This document shows, in pieces, positions 1 to 8,144 of a DNA stretch of 64,000 bases. The notes under the pieces are model-generated. The model ran no database searches. It was not told where the DNA came from and saw only the letters and a list, made by a program, of their open reading frames with translations. This DNA is from Bacillota bacterium (lineage in GTDB: Bacteria > Bacillota > Clostridia > Lachnospirales > Lachnospiraceae), in the NCBI GenBank assembly GCA_023392535.1, contig JAEVYY010000009.1, positions 496,001-560,000 on the forward strand, in the 5' to 3' direction. How positions within the stretch are numbered: the first letter of the stretch is position 1; every line of letters begins with the position of its first letter. The translations under genes were made by a program, and so were the position numbers.

Positions 1-507
1 TTCTTCTCCTAGCAGTCTTCCCTCTTTTGTATCTTCTTCTAATACGACACCCGTCAAAGTCTCAGCCATATGGTCAATCGTAATGAATTCCTTTGTTAAC
101 ATGAGCTGAATTGTCTCAATGCCTATCTCATCCGGATTTTCATCGGGTAGCACCTCTGTATAACGTACAAAATCATATCCAAGACTACCTATCAGACCGC
201 CTATCATAGATAATTCCCCATCATCTTTTGACACTTCAAATTCGTCATAATACTCTTTTAATCGCTCTAATGGATTTCCAACCCTGATTTCTATTGAACC
301 ATCCTGTCTGGTAATTACAAGATTATTCCCTCTAGAAGAGATCACCTCTTCAGGATTTACTCCAAAAAAAGAATACCTGTCATAATTCTTGTCATAACTT
401 TCTAATAAAAAAGATTTCTGCCCAATTGCAATTCCTTCAAACATAGAAATCGCTGTTTCATTCACAATACTAACTGTTTTTTTATATGCTCTTACTCTTC
501 TTTTCAT
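1..507 (-). CDS. trpE: Anthranilate synthase component I (TrpE), N-terminal part, cut by the window edge
   Basis: The first 169 codons are present and the 3' end lies before base 1. The enzyme joins chorismate and glutamine-derived ammonia to make anthranilate, the first committed step of tryptophan synthesis, in the cytoplasm. The visible part holds the N-terminal domain with the FLLES segment (about residues 33-37), which forms part of the tryptophan feedback site in TrpE, followed by RYSFFG and a GGLIGSLGYDFVRY stretch typical of TrpE. PabB is the alternative, but the LLES motif and the upstream Trp T-box favour TrpE. The ATG at 507 follows a GAGGGAG ribosome site. Expression should be controlled by the T-box leader directly upstream. 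Confidence 0.9.
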   Translation of the reverse strand, partial: MKRRVRAYKKTVSIVNETAISMFEGIAIGQKSFLLESYDKNYDRYSFFGVNPEEVISSRGNNLVITRQDGSIEIRVGNPLERLKEYYDEFEVSKDDGELSMIGGLIGSLGYDFVRYTEVLPDENPDEIGIETIQLMLTKEFITIDHMAETLTGVVLEEDTKEGRLLGEE

Positions 508-573
508 CTCTTTCTCCCTCTTTACTTCCTTCCGCGAAAAGCGAGTGCGGCTGCTCGGTACATCCTATAAAGC

Positions 574-615
574 AAAAAAAAGACAGATCTCTGCATACGC
601 AGGGACGTGTCTTTT
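574..615 (-). terminator. Rho-independent terminator of the trpE T-box leader
   Basis: On the minus strand AAAAGACA (615-608) pairs with TGTCTTTT (585-578), with an inner CTGC/GCAG stem, followed by a run of eight T. It lies directly downstream of the T-box sequence and about 70 bases before the trpE start, as expected for the terminator half of a T-box switch. Confidence 0.85.
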
Positions 616-965
616 ACGTGGTGCCACCCTTATTCTTTAAAATAGTATGATTCACAGCACATAGTCTGTTGTTACATTAAAAAACGAATATTTCCAATTT
701 GGAAATATCCGCCACCAATGCTATTTTAAACTCATTACAGATACGGAAGCATACAATTATATCGTGACACTTCGATATCCTCCTCTTGTAACGTTGAGGC
801 TACGGCATCGGGTACTCGTATCGATATCACTCGAAACTTTGACCTAGCATCTCACAAACCCATTCCCAATGGAGTTTCATGTAAACTTCCACCAACTGTT
901 TACTCTCTGTAATGACTCATCCACTCGTACTCTCTTTGATCACTGATTTTATTATATTTAAATTG
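574..965 (-). ncRNA. T-box riboswitch leader, tryptophan-specific, upstream of trpE
   Basis: The minus strand carries the conserved T-box AGGGTGGCACCACG at 630-617, one base away from the usual AGGGTGGNACCGCG, followed by a terminator. Upstream is a Stem I-like region with AGAGAGTA and GTTGGTGGAAG elements (about 911-885). The likely specifier is TGG (862-860) in the context GAATGGG, which would read tRNA-Trp. Uncharged tRNA-Trp would stabilise the antiterminator and allow trpE transcription. The specifier was assigned by eye from its context and from the downstream gene, so the codon position is less certain than the T-box itself. Confidence 0.9.
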
Positions 966-971
966 TTAGTT

Positions 972-1000
972 ATTATATCATCCTATTTTCAATATGTCAA
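972..1000 (-). promoter_or_regulatory. Consensus sigma-A promoter of the trpE leader
   Basis: TTGACA (1000-995) and TATAAT (977-972) are both perfect matches and are separated by exactly 17 bases. Transcription would start near 965, at the beginning of the T-box leader. The strong promoter suggests that control is mostly by attenuation. Confidence 0.9.
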
Positions 1001-1012
1001 TGAAAAAATTGA

Positions 1013-2080
1013 TTATTTAATGCCAAACATGTTGCTCAATATAGGAATTTTCTTTATTATTTCGACAAATAAAAAGCTACTAATCATTCCACCAACTAGA
1101 ATCAGAAGGTATTGCAAAAACGTGCCCTGAATATACGAAATTATATAATATGCGAATAGTATGAGTAAAGTTTGATGCAAAAAGTAAATGGAAAAAGAAT
1201 TATTTCTCATATATTGCAGGAAGCGATTGGTTCCATTCATATGGGAGCGCCCCATGCCAAGCAATGATAGAATCATAAGCCAGGCCGCCAGATTCTGATA
1301 AGCCGATAAAGCTAGATCCAATATAAGAAATCTTCCCCCCAAATCCAGAAAGAAATTACTGATTGCTGAAGTTACAAGTGTCACAATAGCTGCCACAAAA
1401 AGAATTTTTCTGTATTTTTGAAGTTTGACTATTACGGAATCCTTACTAAACAATACCAAGCCTATTACAAAATAGCAAAACTGACTAACGATTGGTTTTC
1501 CGATATTAATCGCACTTGTGATCCAAAACACGATAAAAAATAAGATTATGTGCAGCATAGATACCCCCTTGTTCTCTTTCCAATATCCATTTTTTTTAAT
1601 ATGATGCAAAAATGGATATGCTGCCAACGAAATTAAGAACAAGGAAAGTAAAAACCATAAATGTGCTGGGGTAAATCCTCCAAAATAACCCGTCAGATCA
1701 CCAAACTTAGTAAAAAAAAGTTTATATTGGGTAATATAATTTCCACTATAATGATTGTGCCATTTTTCTGCATAATATGTCTGTATTGGAACCATTACTA
1801 TAAGTCCGGACATAAATGGGATCAGGGTCCTCTTAACCCTTTCTGTATAGAATTGAGATAGGCTTCTTTTCTGTATGCTATTATAAGCACTCATACCTGC
1901 CAGAACAAATAGCAGATCCATAAACCATATGCCAACTATAAAACAAAAAATATCATTGATTATATATGTATGCCCTTGTACATAATTAGCCTCTCTCACT
2001 GTAAACATACGGCAAGTATGATATGGAAACAGTAATAAAATCACAATCGTTCTCAAATTATCGATATAATTTTTTCTCAT
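1013..2080 (-). CDS. Membrane acyltransferase, acyltransferase 3 family
   Basis: A 355-residue integral membrane protein with about ten hydrophobic segments. The N terminus DNLRTIVILLLFPYHTCRMF carries the arginine (R10) and histidine (H21) that are typical of acyltransferase 3 (PF01757) proteins. These move acyl groups, often acetyl or succinyl, onto envelope sugars, peptidoglycan or antibiotics at the membrane; the substrate here is unknown. It lies 41 bases downstream of a TetR-family gene on the same strand, so the two are probably cotranscribed and the regulator may control it. The trpE promoter begins just past its stop codon. Confidence 0.85.
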   Translation of the reverse strand: MRKNYIDNLRTIVILLLFPYHTCRMFTVREANYVQGHTYIINDIFCFIVGIWFMDLLFVLAGMSAYNSIQKRSLSQFYTERVKRTLIPFMSGLIVMVPIQTYYAEKWHNHYSGNYITQYKLFFTKFGDLTGYFGGFTPAHLWFLLSLFLISLAAYPFLHHIKKNGYWKENKGVSMLHIILFFIVFWITSAINIGKPIVSQFCYFVIGLVLFSKDSVIVKLQKYRKILFVAAIVTLVTSAISNFFLDLGGRFLILDLALSAYQNLAAWLMILSLLGMGRSHMNGTNRFLQYMRNNSFSIYFLHQTLLILFAYYIISYIQGTFLQYLLILVGGMISSFLFVEIIKKIPILSNMFGIK

Positions 2081-2121
2081 AAGATTCTCTTCCTCCTTCT
2101 CAATTCAAATTTTCAGATTCA

Positions 2122-2679
2122 TTAAATATGTGTGATGATATCTTTCACATACAATTTAATAAATGCTGAGACATCCTGTACATATTCATTCGTAAGCTCC
2201 GGCCAAAAGCCAGGGCATGTCAGAGCCGATATCAGTGCTAGCGATTTTGAATATATCATCTGACTTTCTAATACTGGATATTTCCATAAGATAATTTTTT
2301 TAATTGCCGTAAATTGTTGTTGAATCCGTTCTCTCGTTTTATTATCTATACCGTACTGCTGATACATAACTTGTTCAGAGCGCAAAACACCTGTTGATTT
2401 CAATTGATAACATAATATCTGTTCTGCATATAAACTCACTTTTTCTTCATTCAAAGTTTCTTCTTGCAATAGTTTTGAAAAGATTTTCATCAGATCATTC
2501 CAGTATAGCTCCATTAATTCCTGAAAAAGTTTTGTCTTATCTCCGAAATAATAATTAATTGCTGCCACATTTACATTCGCTTTCTCAGCGATTTCTCTCA
2601 CTGTAATAGAATTAAAATCTTTCTTTTCCATTAGACGCATACAGACATCCATAATACTCTTCTTTTGGTCTTTTTTCAT
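2122..2679 (-). CDS. TetR/AcrR-family transcriptional regulator
   Basis: 185 residues. The N-terminal helix-turn-helix spans about residues 8-50 and includes ITVREIAEKANVNVAAINYY and FGDKTKLFQELM, a classic TetR pattern; the remainder is a variable ligand-binding domain. I chose the ATG at 2679 because it follows AAGGA at a good distance. A longer reading frame to 3006 overlaps the divergent ABC-F gene and has no ribosome site. It is transcribed with the membrane acyltransferase downstream and divergently from the ABC-F gene. A 10-base inverted repeat over its own promoter is a likely autoregulatory operator. Its ligand and targets are unknown. Confidence 0.9.
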   Translation of the reverse strand: MKKDQKKSIMDVCMRLMEKKDFNSITVREIAEKANVNVAAINYYFGDKTKLFQELMELYWNDLMKIFSKLLQEETLNEEKVSLYAEQILCYQLKSTGVLRSEQVMYQQYGIDNKTRERIQQQFTAIKKIILWKYPVLESQMIYSKSLALISALTCPGFWPELTNEYVQDVSAFIKLYVKDIITHI

Positions 2680-2701
2680 GTTATTCCTTCTTCCAGTTTC
2701 A

Positions 2702-2736
2702 AATATAAACACTTGTTTTAAACATATGTTTATATT
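2702..2736. promoter_or_regulatory. Probable TetR operator: perfect 10-base inverted repeat with inner palindrome
   Basis: AATATAAACA (2702-2711) and TGTTTATATT (2727-2736) are perfect inverted arms. Inside them lies a second perfect palindrome, AAACATATGTTT (2720-2731). The element overlaps the -10 region of the TetR gene, 22 bases before its start codon, which suits autorepression. It is also close enough to the divergent ABC-F promoter (2782-2809) to affect it. Confidence 0.65.
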
Positions 2737-2760
2737 AAACCGAAAATTATATATTGTCAA
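2732..2760 (-). promoter_or_regulatory. Promoter of the TetR-acyltransferase operon
   Basis: TTGACA (2760-2755) and TAATAT (2737-2732) are separated by 17 bases on the minus strand. The -10 box lies within the inverted repeat at 2702-2736. Confidence 0.7.
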
Positions 2761-2781
2761 CTGCCTTTCACCAACTAATAC

Positions 2782-2809
2782 TTGCAAAACCGCCGATTTA
2801 ATGTAAAAT
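2782..2809 (+). promoter_or_regulatory. Probable promoter of the ABC-F operon
   Basis: TTGCAA (2782-2787) and TAAAAT (2804-2809) are 16 bases apart, 47 bases before the ABC-F start codon. Confidence 0.5.
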
Positions 2810-2856
2810 AGAAGCGATGGCTTAAAAAACACATTTAAAATAAGAAAGGTTAATTT

Positions 2857-4494
2857 ATGATTAGTGCAAATAATGTAACCCTGCGTATTGGAAAAAAAGC
2901 GTTGTTCGAGGACGTTAATATTAAATTCACAGAGGGAAACTGTTATGGTCTGATTGGCGCAAATGGAGCCGGTAAGTCCACTTTCCTTAAGATCCTCTCC
3001 GGACAATTAGAGACAACAAACGGAGATATTGTCATTACTCCGGGAGAACGTCTTTCTTTTCTGGAACAGGATCATTTCAAATATGATGCGTATAGCGTTA
3101 TGGATACTGTAATCATGGGCAACGCAAGACTATACCAGATTATGAAGGAAAAAGACGCAATTTATGCGAAAGAAGATTTTTCTGATGAAGACGGTATCCG
3201 TGCCAGTGAATTAGAAGGTGAATTTGCAGAAATGGACGGATGGGAAGCAGAGTCCAATGCTGCTACTTTATTAAACGGACTTGGGATCGAAACAGATCTT
3301 CATTATGCAACGATGCAAGATTTAAATGGAAATGAAAAAGTAAAAATTCTTCTTGCTAAGGCATTGTTTGGAAATCCTGACATTCTACTCCTTGATGAGC
3401 CTACCAATCACTTAGATCTTGATGCAATCGCTTGGCTGGAAGAATTTTTAATCAACTTTGAAAACACTGTTATTGTGGTATCTCATGACCGCTATTTTTT
3501 AAATAAAGTTTGTACGCATACTGCTGATATTGATTATGGTAAGATTCAGTTATATGCCGGTAATTATGATTTTTGGTATGAATCCAGCCAATTGCTTGTA
3601 AAACAAATGAAAGAAGCAAATAAGAAAAAAGAAGAAAAAATCAAAGAGTTACAAGAATTTATATCTCGTTTCTCTGCAAATGCCTCTAAATCAAAGCAAG
3701 CTACTTCCCGAAAAAAGGCTCTTGAGAAAATTGAGCTGGATGAAATAAGACCTTCCAGCAGAAAATACCCTTATATTGATTTTAGACCGGAAAGAGAAAT
3801 TGGAAATGAAGTCCTGAGTGTAGAAGGTCTCAGTAAAACAATCGATGGTGTTACCGTATTGAATAATATCTCTTTTACCATAGGACACGAAGACAAGGTA
3901 GCTTTTGTGGGTGGGAATGAATTTGCAAAAACAACTCTTTTTAAGATTCTGGCAGGTGAAATGGAGCCTGATAAAGGCACTTATAAATGGGGCATTACTA
4001 CCTCACAAGCGTATTTTCCAAAAGACAGTACTGCTGAATTTGACAATGACTTAACGATTACTGACTGGCTGACTGGCTATTCTCCTGTAAAGGATGTTAC
4101 TTACGTACGTGGTTTCCTTGGTCGAATGCTTTTTCCTGGTGAAGATGGTGTAAAAAAAGTTCGGATATTATCCGGTGGTGAAAAAGTCCGTTGTCTATTA
4201 TCCAAGATGATGATCTCTGCTTCCAATGTATTAATACTGGATGAGCCTACCAACCATCTGGATATGGAATCCATCACTGCTCTTAACAATGGTCTGATAA
4301 AATTTTCAGGTGTCATCTTATTTGCTTCCCATGACCATCAAATTGTTCAGACCACCGCGAATCGTATTATGGAATTTCTTCCGGACGGTACTATGATTGA
4401 TAAAATCACGTCTTATGATGAATATTTGGAAAATGATGAATTTGCCAGAAAACGTACTGTCTATAATGCTGAAAAAAATGATGACGAAGATTGA
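2857..4494 (+). CDS. ABC-F family ATPase, YkpA/YbiT type
   Basis: 545 residues, two ATP-binding domains and no membrane part, as in ABC-F proteins that act on the ribosome. Domain 1 has Walker A GANGAGKST (34-42) and Walker B LLLDEPTNHLD. The charged linker near residues 250-300 (KKKEEKIKELQEF, then SKSKQATSRKKALEK) is the P-site tRNA interaction region. Domain 2 has an intact signature LSGGEKVR and Walker B LILDEPTNHLD. Two motifs are degenerate: the domain 1 signature reads LNGNEK and the domain 2 Walker A reads GGNEFAKTT. It is the first gene of a run with the PHP and HAD genes, and is divergent from a TetR gene. A role in drug resistance is possible, but the YkpA/YbiT type is usually housekeeping. 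Confidence 0.9.
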   Translation: MISANNVTLRIGKKALFEDVNIKFTEGNCYGLIGANGAGKSTFLKILSGQLETTNGDIVITPGERLSFLEQDHFKYDAYSVMDTVIMGNARLYQIMKEKDAIYAKEDFSDEDGIRASELEGEFAEMDGWEAESNAATLLNGLGIETDLHYATMQDLNGNEKVKILLAKALFGNPDILLLDEPTNHLDLDAIAWLEEFLINFENTVIVVSHDRYFLNKVCTHTADIDYGKIQLYAGNYDFWYESSQLLVKQMKEANKKKEEKIKELQEFISRFSANASKSKQATSRKKALEKIELDEIRPSSRKYPYIDFRPEREIGNEVLSVEGLSKTIDGVTVLNNISFTIGHEDKVAFVGGNEFAKTTLFKILAGEMEPDKGTYKWGITTSQAYFPKDSTAEFDNDLTITDWLTGYSPVKDVTYVRGFLGRMLFPGEDGVKKVRILSGGEKVRCLLSKMMISASNVLILDEPTNHLDMESITALNNGLIKFSGVILFASHDHQIVQTTANRIMEFLPDGTMIDKITSYDEYLENDEFARKRTVYNAEKNDDED

Positions 4495-4532
4495 CCTGTA
4501 CATTTAACACTTAAGATTGGAGCATAAACGCC

Positions 4533-5387
4533 ATGCGTATCGTTGACTTACATGTTCACTCTACCAAATCGGATGGTTCTTATACCCCATCTGAACTGGT
4601 GACCTATGCAATGAAAAAAGGATTATCTGCTTTTGCACTAACCGACCATGATACAACGGACGGGTTGGCAGAAGCCTTCCTTGCTGCAAGAAATCAACCG
4701 ATTGAAATTATTCCAGGTATTGAGTTCTCAACGGAATATGAGGGGAGAGACATCCATATCCTAGGCCTTGATATTCAATATGAACAGCCACATTTTAAGG
4801 AACAACTGATTGCTTTTCAAAATTCCCGAACTATGCGTAATGAAAAAATGTGTGCACGCCTACAAGAGGCTGGTATTGACATTACTTATACGTCACTAAG
4901 AGAGCAGTTTCCTGGGGCTGTCATTACGCGTGCCCATTATGCCAATTACTTATTAGCTCATGGATACATTAAGAGCCTTCCAGAAGCTTTTGAACGTTAC
5001 ATCGGTGACCATTGCCCGTATTTTGTTCCCAGAGAAAAAGTGACACCTGTTCAGGCAGTACAATTAATTCTCCGTGCTGGAGGAATTCCTGTTTTAGCAC
5101 ATCCTCCTCTTTATCACATGAGTAAGGTACGACTCGACGCGTTGGTCTGTCAACTTGCCAACGCAGGGCTAGTAGGAATAGAAGCGGTTTATAGTACTTA
5201 CTCCCTTTCTGAGGAACGAGATATGAAGCGATTAGCGAGGAAATATAGTCTAAGTATTAGCGGTGGCTCCGATTTCCATGGTACTACGAAACCAGGATTA
5301 GATCTTGCGACTGGTTATGGCAAACTCTTTATTCCAGAAGAAATTTTAATAAATTTAAGAACACATAAAAGAGAATATGAGGTATGA
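4533..5387 (+). CDS. PHP-domain phosphatase, TrpH/YciV-like
   Basis: 284 residues. Metal-binding PHP motifs are all present: DLHVHSTKSDGS at the N terminus, LTDHDTTDG near residue 38, GIEFST, TRAHYA, LAHPPLY and the C-terminal GGSDFHG. Family members (COG0613) hydrolyse 3',5'-nucleoside bisphosphates or short RNA 5' ends using a trinuclear metal centre in the cytoplasm. GGAG precedes the start. The gene overlaps the next HAD gene by four bases (ATGA), so the two are translationally coupled. The substrate is inferred from the family only. Confidence 0.85.
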   Translation: MRIVDLHVHSTKSDGSYTPSELVTYAMKKGLSAFALTDHDTTDGLAEAFLAARNQPIEIIPGIEFSTEYEGRDIHILGLDIQYEQPHFKEQLIAFQNSRTMRNEKMCARLQEAGIDITYTSLREQFPGAVITRAHYANYLLAHGYIKSLPEAFERYIGDHCPYFVPREKVTPVQAVQLILRAGGIPVLAHPPLYHMSKVRLDALVCQLANAGLVGIEAVYSTYSLSEERDMKRLARKYSLSISGGSDFHGTTKPGLDLATGYGKLFIPEEILINLRTHKREYEV

Positions 5388-6208
5388 CTATGCAGAAAAA
5401 GATATTATTCACTGACCTTGATGGTACCCTGTTGAATGATGAAAAGGGGGTATCTGATGCACTCTACAAAACCTTATTAAAGCTACAGGAAAATGGGCAT
5501 ATTATAGTCTTATCATCCGGTCGTCCTTTAGACAGTATATTAGAAGTAAAAGAAATATTAGGATTAAACGATCGTGGGATATACGCCAGCGCTTATAATG
5601 GTGGACTTATCTATGATTGTAGTGAGAAAAAAAATATAATCGAGAAGCGTGTTTCCTTTTCGGATGTTTCCTATGTATTGCAAATTGCCAAACAAACTCA
5701 TACTTACTGTCAGACCTATACAGCGACTCATATTGTGGCCGAAAAAGAAACTGCGGAACTTAATTATTATCGAAAGGCCGTACATTTGCCAGTTATTTAT
5801 ACTTCTGATATCATAGGAGCGCTATGCGAAGAACCATTTAAACTGCTGGCGATTGATCTGGAAAATCATCAAGATCTGGAACATTTCAGGGAAGTACTTA
5901 TGCCAGATGTGAAAAATCGTATTACGACTCTTTATTCCAACCCTATGTATTTGGAGATCTTTCCAATATCTGCAGGAAAGGGACAGGCTTTGGAAGAATT
6001 ATGCCAGTATCTACAGATACCACTTTCCAACACTATGGCGGCAGGAGATATGGAAAATGATATCTCCATGTTAGAAGTTGCGGGGTGCGGCGTAGCCATG
6101 CAAAATGCGGCTCAAAAAGTAAAGGAAATTGCTGACATCACAACAGAGTGTGATAATAATCATGATGGCCTTCTACCTTATATCAAACAATTTTTTATGA
6201 TATCTTAA
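5384..6208 (+). CDS. Cof-type HAD-IIB family hydrolase
   Basis: 274 residues, the usual length for Cof/YbiV-type phosphatases. Motif I is FTDLDGTLLND with both catalytic aspartates, motif II is VLSSGRP, and motif IV is MAAGDMENDISML, with GKGQALEEL before it carrying the motif III lysine. The IIB cap lies between about residues 85 and 190. Such enzymes dephosphorylate sugar phosphates, FMN or pyridoxal phosphate; the substrate cannot be read from sequence. It overlaps the PHP gene by four bases and ends the operon ahead of a clear terminator. Confidence 0.88.
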   Translation: MTMQKKILFTDLDGTLLNDEKGVSDALYKTLLKLQENGHIIVLSSGRPLDSILEVKEILGLNDRGIYASAYNGGLIYDCSEKKNIIEKRVSFSDVSYVLQIAKQTHTYCQTYTATHIVAEKETAELNYYRKAVHLPVIYTSDIIGALCEEPFKLLAIDLENHQDLEHFREVLMPDVKNRITTLYSNPMYLEIFPISAGKGQALEELCQYLQIPLSNTMAAGDMENDISMLEVAGCGVAMQNAAQKVKEIADITTECDNNHDGLLPYIKQFFMIS

Positions 6209-6227
6209 ACATTTCTTATATTACAAA

Positions 6228-6276
6228 ACCCCATATCAAAAGGATGTTTCCCTCTCTGATATGGGGTATACTTTTT
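6228..6276. terminator. Strong bidirectional terminator
   Basis: ACCCCATATCA (6228-6238) pairs perfectly with TGATATGGGGT (6257-6267), followed by CTTTTT on the plus strand and by TTTTG on the minus strand. It lies between the convergent HAD gene and the small acidic-protein gene. Confidence 0.85.
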
Positions 6277-6538
6277 AACCTTCTACTATTAAATATCTGC
6301 CGTCACCAATGTCAAAAACTTCAGAAGCTTCTAAAATCTCATCTTCATCCTGCCCATCAATGTCAATGCCTTCTTCTTCAAAGTATTCCAATACTTCTTG
6401 TGCAGAATTTACGACTACTGCCATACACTCTTCCAAATACGCTTCTGCTTCTTCTAAATTTTCAACCACCCGATCCGGGAATAATTGCAATTGATTTCTT
6501 AGAAAGCATGCTATTACTGCATCATCAAATTCATGCAT
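6275..6538 (-). CDS. Small acidic protein of unknown function
   Basis: 87 residues. The ATG at 6538 follows AGGAG at a normal distance, and the gene ends just before a shared terminator. The protein is very acidic, with clusters such as EYFEEEGIDIDGQDEDEIL, and has alternating hydrophobic residues that suggest a compact mixed fold. I see no signal peptide, membrane segment or cysteine motif. I do not recognise a named family. The dedicated ribosome site, clean termination and ordinary codon use argue that it is a real single-gene unit. Its neighbours are HAD phosphatases on both sides but are not clearly linked to it. Confidence 0.65.
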   Translation of the reverse strand: MHEFDDAVIACFLRNQLQLFPDRVVENLEEAEAYLEECMAVVVNSAQEVLEYFEEEGIDIDGQDEDEILEASEVFDIGDGRYLIVEG

Positions 6539-6679
6539 CTATGTCTCAACTCCTATCTTTTCAATATTAATATTCAAGCCATACCAAGTTGATATTAACT
6601 CTATGCTATATTTATAATATGTGGTCTTACATTTGTCAATCATAAGTTAACAACTTTAGAAACAACTTTTTATATTCTT

Positions 6680-7471
6680 CTAAATCATCTCTTTTAATAC
6701 CTGATAAACCCCTTTTTCCCAATAAGGCGGGCAGATATGTTTCGCCCATTTTTTCACTTCTTCCTGCGCATTGGCAACTACATAACTTTCTCCAGCTGCC
6801 TGTAGCATTCCAATATCATTTGCATTATCTCCGAAGGCTACTGTCTCAGATTTTGAAACTCCAAAGTATTTTTGTAAATACTGAAGTGCATGACCTTTAT
6901 CCACAGCAGCATCCATAAAATCTACCCATTTCTCTCCTGCAATACATACCTTCACACTTGATTCCCATTTAGGGATAAGTATATTTTTACCAAGTTCACG
7001 AATGCTTTCTTTACAATAAATTGCAATTTTAATAACGGTAATATCTTCTGCCAAAATATCTTTTACGACTTGAAACTTATTATGATAACCATAATGAATT
7101 AAATCTATGAACTCCTGATTTTCTGTTTCCAAATAACTACCATCTGGTGTAGATACAATAATTTCACAGGTATCTTTATATTTTCTGTAATCTTCAATGA
7201 TACCGACTACATTTTTCCGGCTCATCGCCTTAACATATAGATCTTTTCCCTGATATCTGATGAGGGCCCCATTTTCTGCAATATACACGATTTCATCCTT
7301 TATGATACGAAATACATTCCGGATACTATGATATTGTCTGCCACTCGCAACAACGCATATATTTCCCTTTTTAATCAATTTGTGCAGCGTTTCAGGAATT
7401 AAATCCTCCACATTCGGTGATGATTCCTTAATCAAGGTTCCATCTATATCTGTTGCAATTAATTTTTTCAT
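6680..7471 (-). CDS. Cof-type HAD-IIB family hydrolase
   Basis: 263 residues with the HAD motifs IATDIDGTLIKES (motif I, N terminus), VVASGRQ (II), KGHALQYL (III) and VAFGDNANDIGML (IV); the IIB cap lies between. A second, distinct paralogue of the HAD enzyme at 5384-6208. Its start codon overlaps the stop of the upstream HAD gene by four bases, so the two phosphatases are coupled. It is the last gene of the polyphosphate-associated run. The substrate is unknown; sugar phosphates or cofactors are typical. Confidence 0.88.
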   Translation of the reverse strand: MKKLIATDIDGTLIKESSPNVEDLIPETLHKLIKKGNICVVASGRQYHSIRNVFRIIKDEIVYIAENGALIRYQGKDLYVKAMSRKNVVGIIEDYRKYKDTCEIIVSTPDGSYLETENQEFIDLIHYGYHNKFQVVKDILAEDITVIKIAIYCKESIRELGKNILIPKWESSVKVCIAGEKWVDFMDAAVDKGHALQYLQKYFGVSKSETVAFGDNANDIGMLQAAGESYVVANAQEEVKKWAKHICPPYWEKGVYQVLKEMI

Positions 7472-8112
7472 AATTTTAACAATTCAGCAGGATGCGCAAT
7501 AATTGCATCTGCATGATTTTCCTCCAATTCTTTTCTGTCCCTGAACCCCCACAACACACCGACCGTATAAATACCTGCTGCTTTTCCAGTCTTCATATCC
7601 GTACTGGTGTCGCCAATATAAACCGTATCTACCAAATTGAGATTGCATGTTTTGACAATATGACGTACTCCGTCAGGACTTGGTTTTGCCCTAAATTTTG
7701 GCATTTGTCCCAAAATCATATCAAATAGTTCATGTCCAAATAGGGTTTGAACTACATCGACCGCTCTGTCATGAGGCTTATTTGAGTTCACGGCAAGAAA
7801 AATTCCACGTCTCTTTAGCTCTAAAAGGGTATCTACTACTCCTGGATAAGGGGCTACCCGATACATACAGTCTTCTTTAAAACATTCCGTGAATATTTCC
7901 TTCGCCTCTTTCAAGCATATAAGATCGGTGTCTCCTGATGCCAGAAGTGCACGTTTCAATAACTCCGCCATACCTTCTCCTACAAAATAACGGTATCTGT
8001 CCTTATCGAACGGGTCATAACCAAATCTTGCAATTGTCTTATTTGTGCAATAGGTTATGGAATTTAAAGAATCTACTAAAGTACCATCCAAATCAAAAAT
8101 TGCTGCTTTCAT
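7468..8112 (-). CDS. HAD-IA hydrolase, phosphoglycolate phosphatase-like (Gph/PpaX type)
   Basis: 214 residues. It has FDLDGTLVDS at the N terminus, a helical type-1 cap, VNSNKPHD (motif II), KPSPDGV (motif III lysine) and VYIGDTSTDM (motif IV). This pattern matches Gph and PpaX, which hydrolyse phosphoglycolate or pyrophosphate. I chose the ATG at 8112 because it follows AGGAG by five bases; a TTG at 8148 has no ribosome site. It sits between polyphosphate kinase and another HAD gene. A pyrophosphatase role next to ppk would make sense but is inference. Confidence 0.82.
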   Translation of the reverse strand: MKAAIFDLDGTLVDSLNSITYCTNKTIARFGYDPFDKDRYRYFVGEGMAELLKRALLASGDTDLICLKEAKEIFTECFKEDCMYRVAPYPGVVDTLLELKRRGIFLAVNSNKPHDRAVDVVQTLFGHELFDMILGQMPKFRAKPSPDGVRHIVKTCNLNLVDTVYIGDTSTDMKTGKAAGIYTVGVLWGFRDRKELEENHADAIIAHPAELLKL

Positions 8113-8144
8113 ATGTGCTCCTATTTCTTCCTTTACTTTCGCTT

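Noticed and set aside
912..1130. 72-codon plus-strand ORF
   Set aside because: It lies across the T-box leader and promoter of trpE and the end of the acyltransferase gene; no ribosome site.
2680..3006. N-terminal extension of the TetR protein to 294 residues
   Set aside because: It overlaps the divergent ABC-F gene, has no ribosome site, and the TetR helix-turn-helix begins just after the ATG at 2679.
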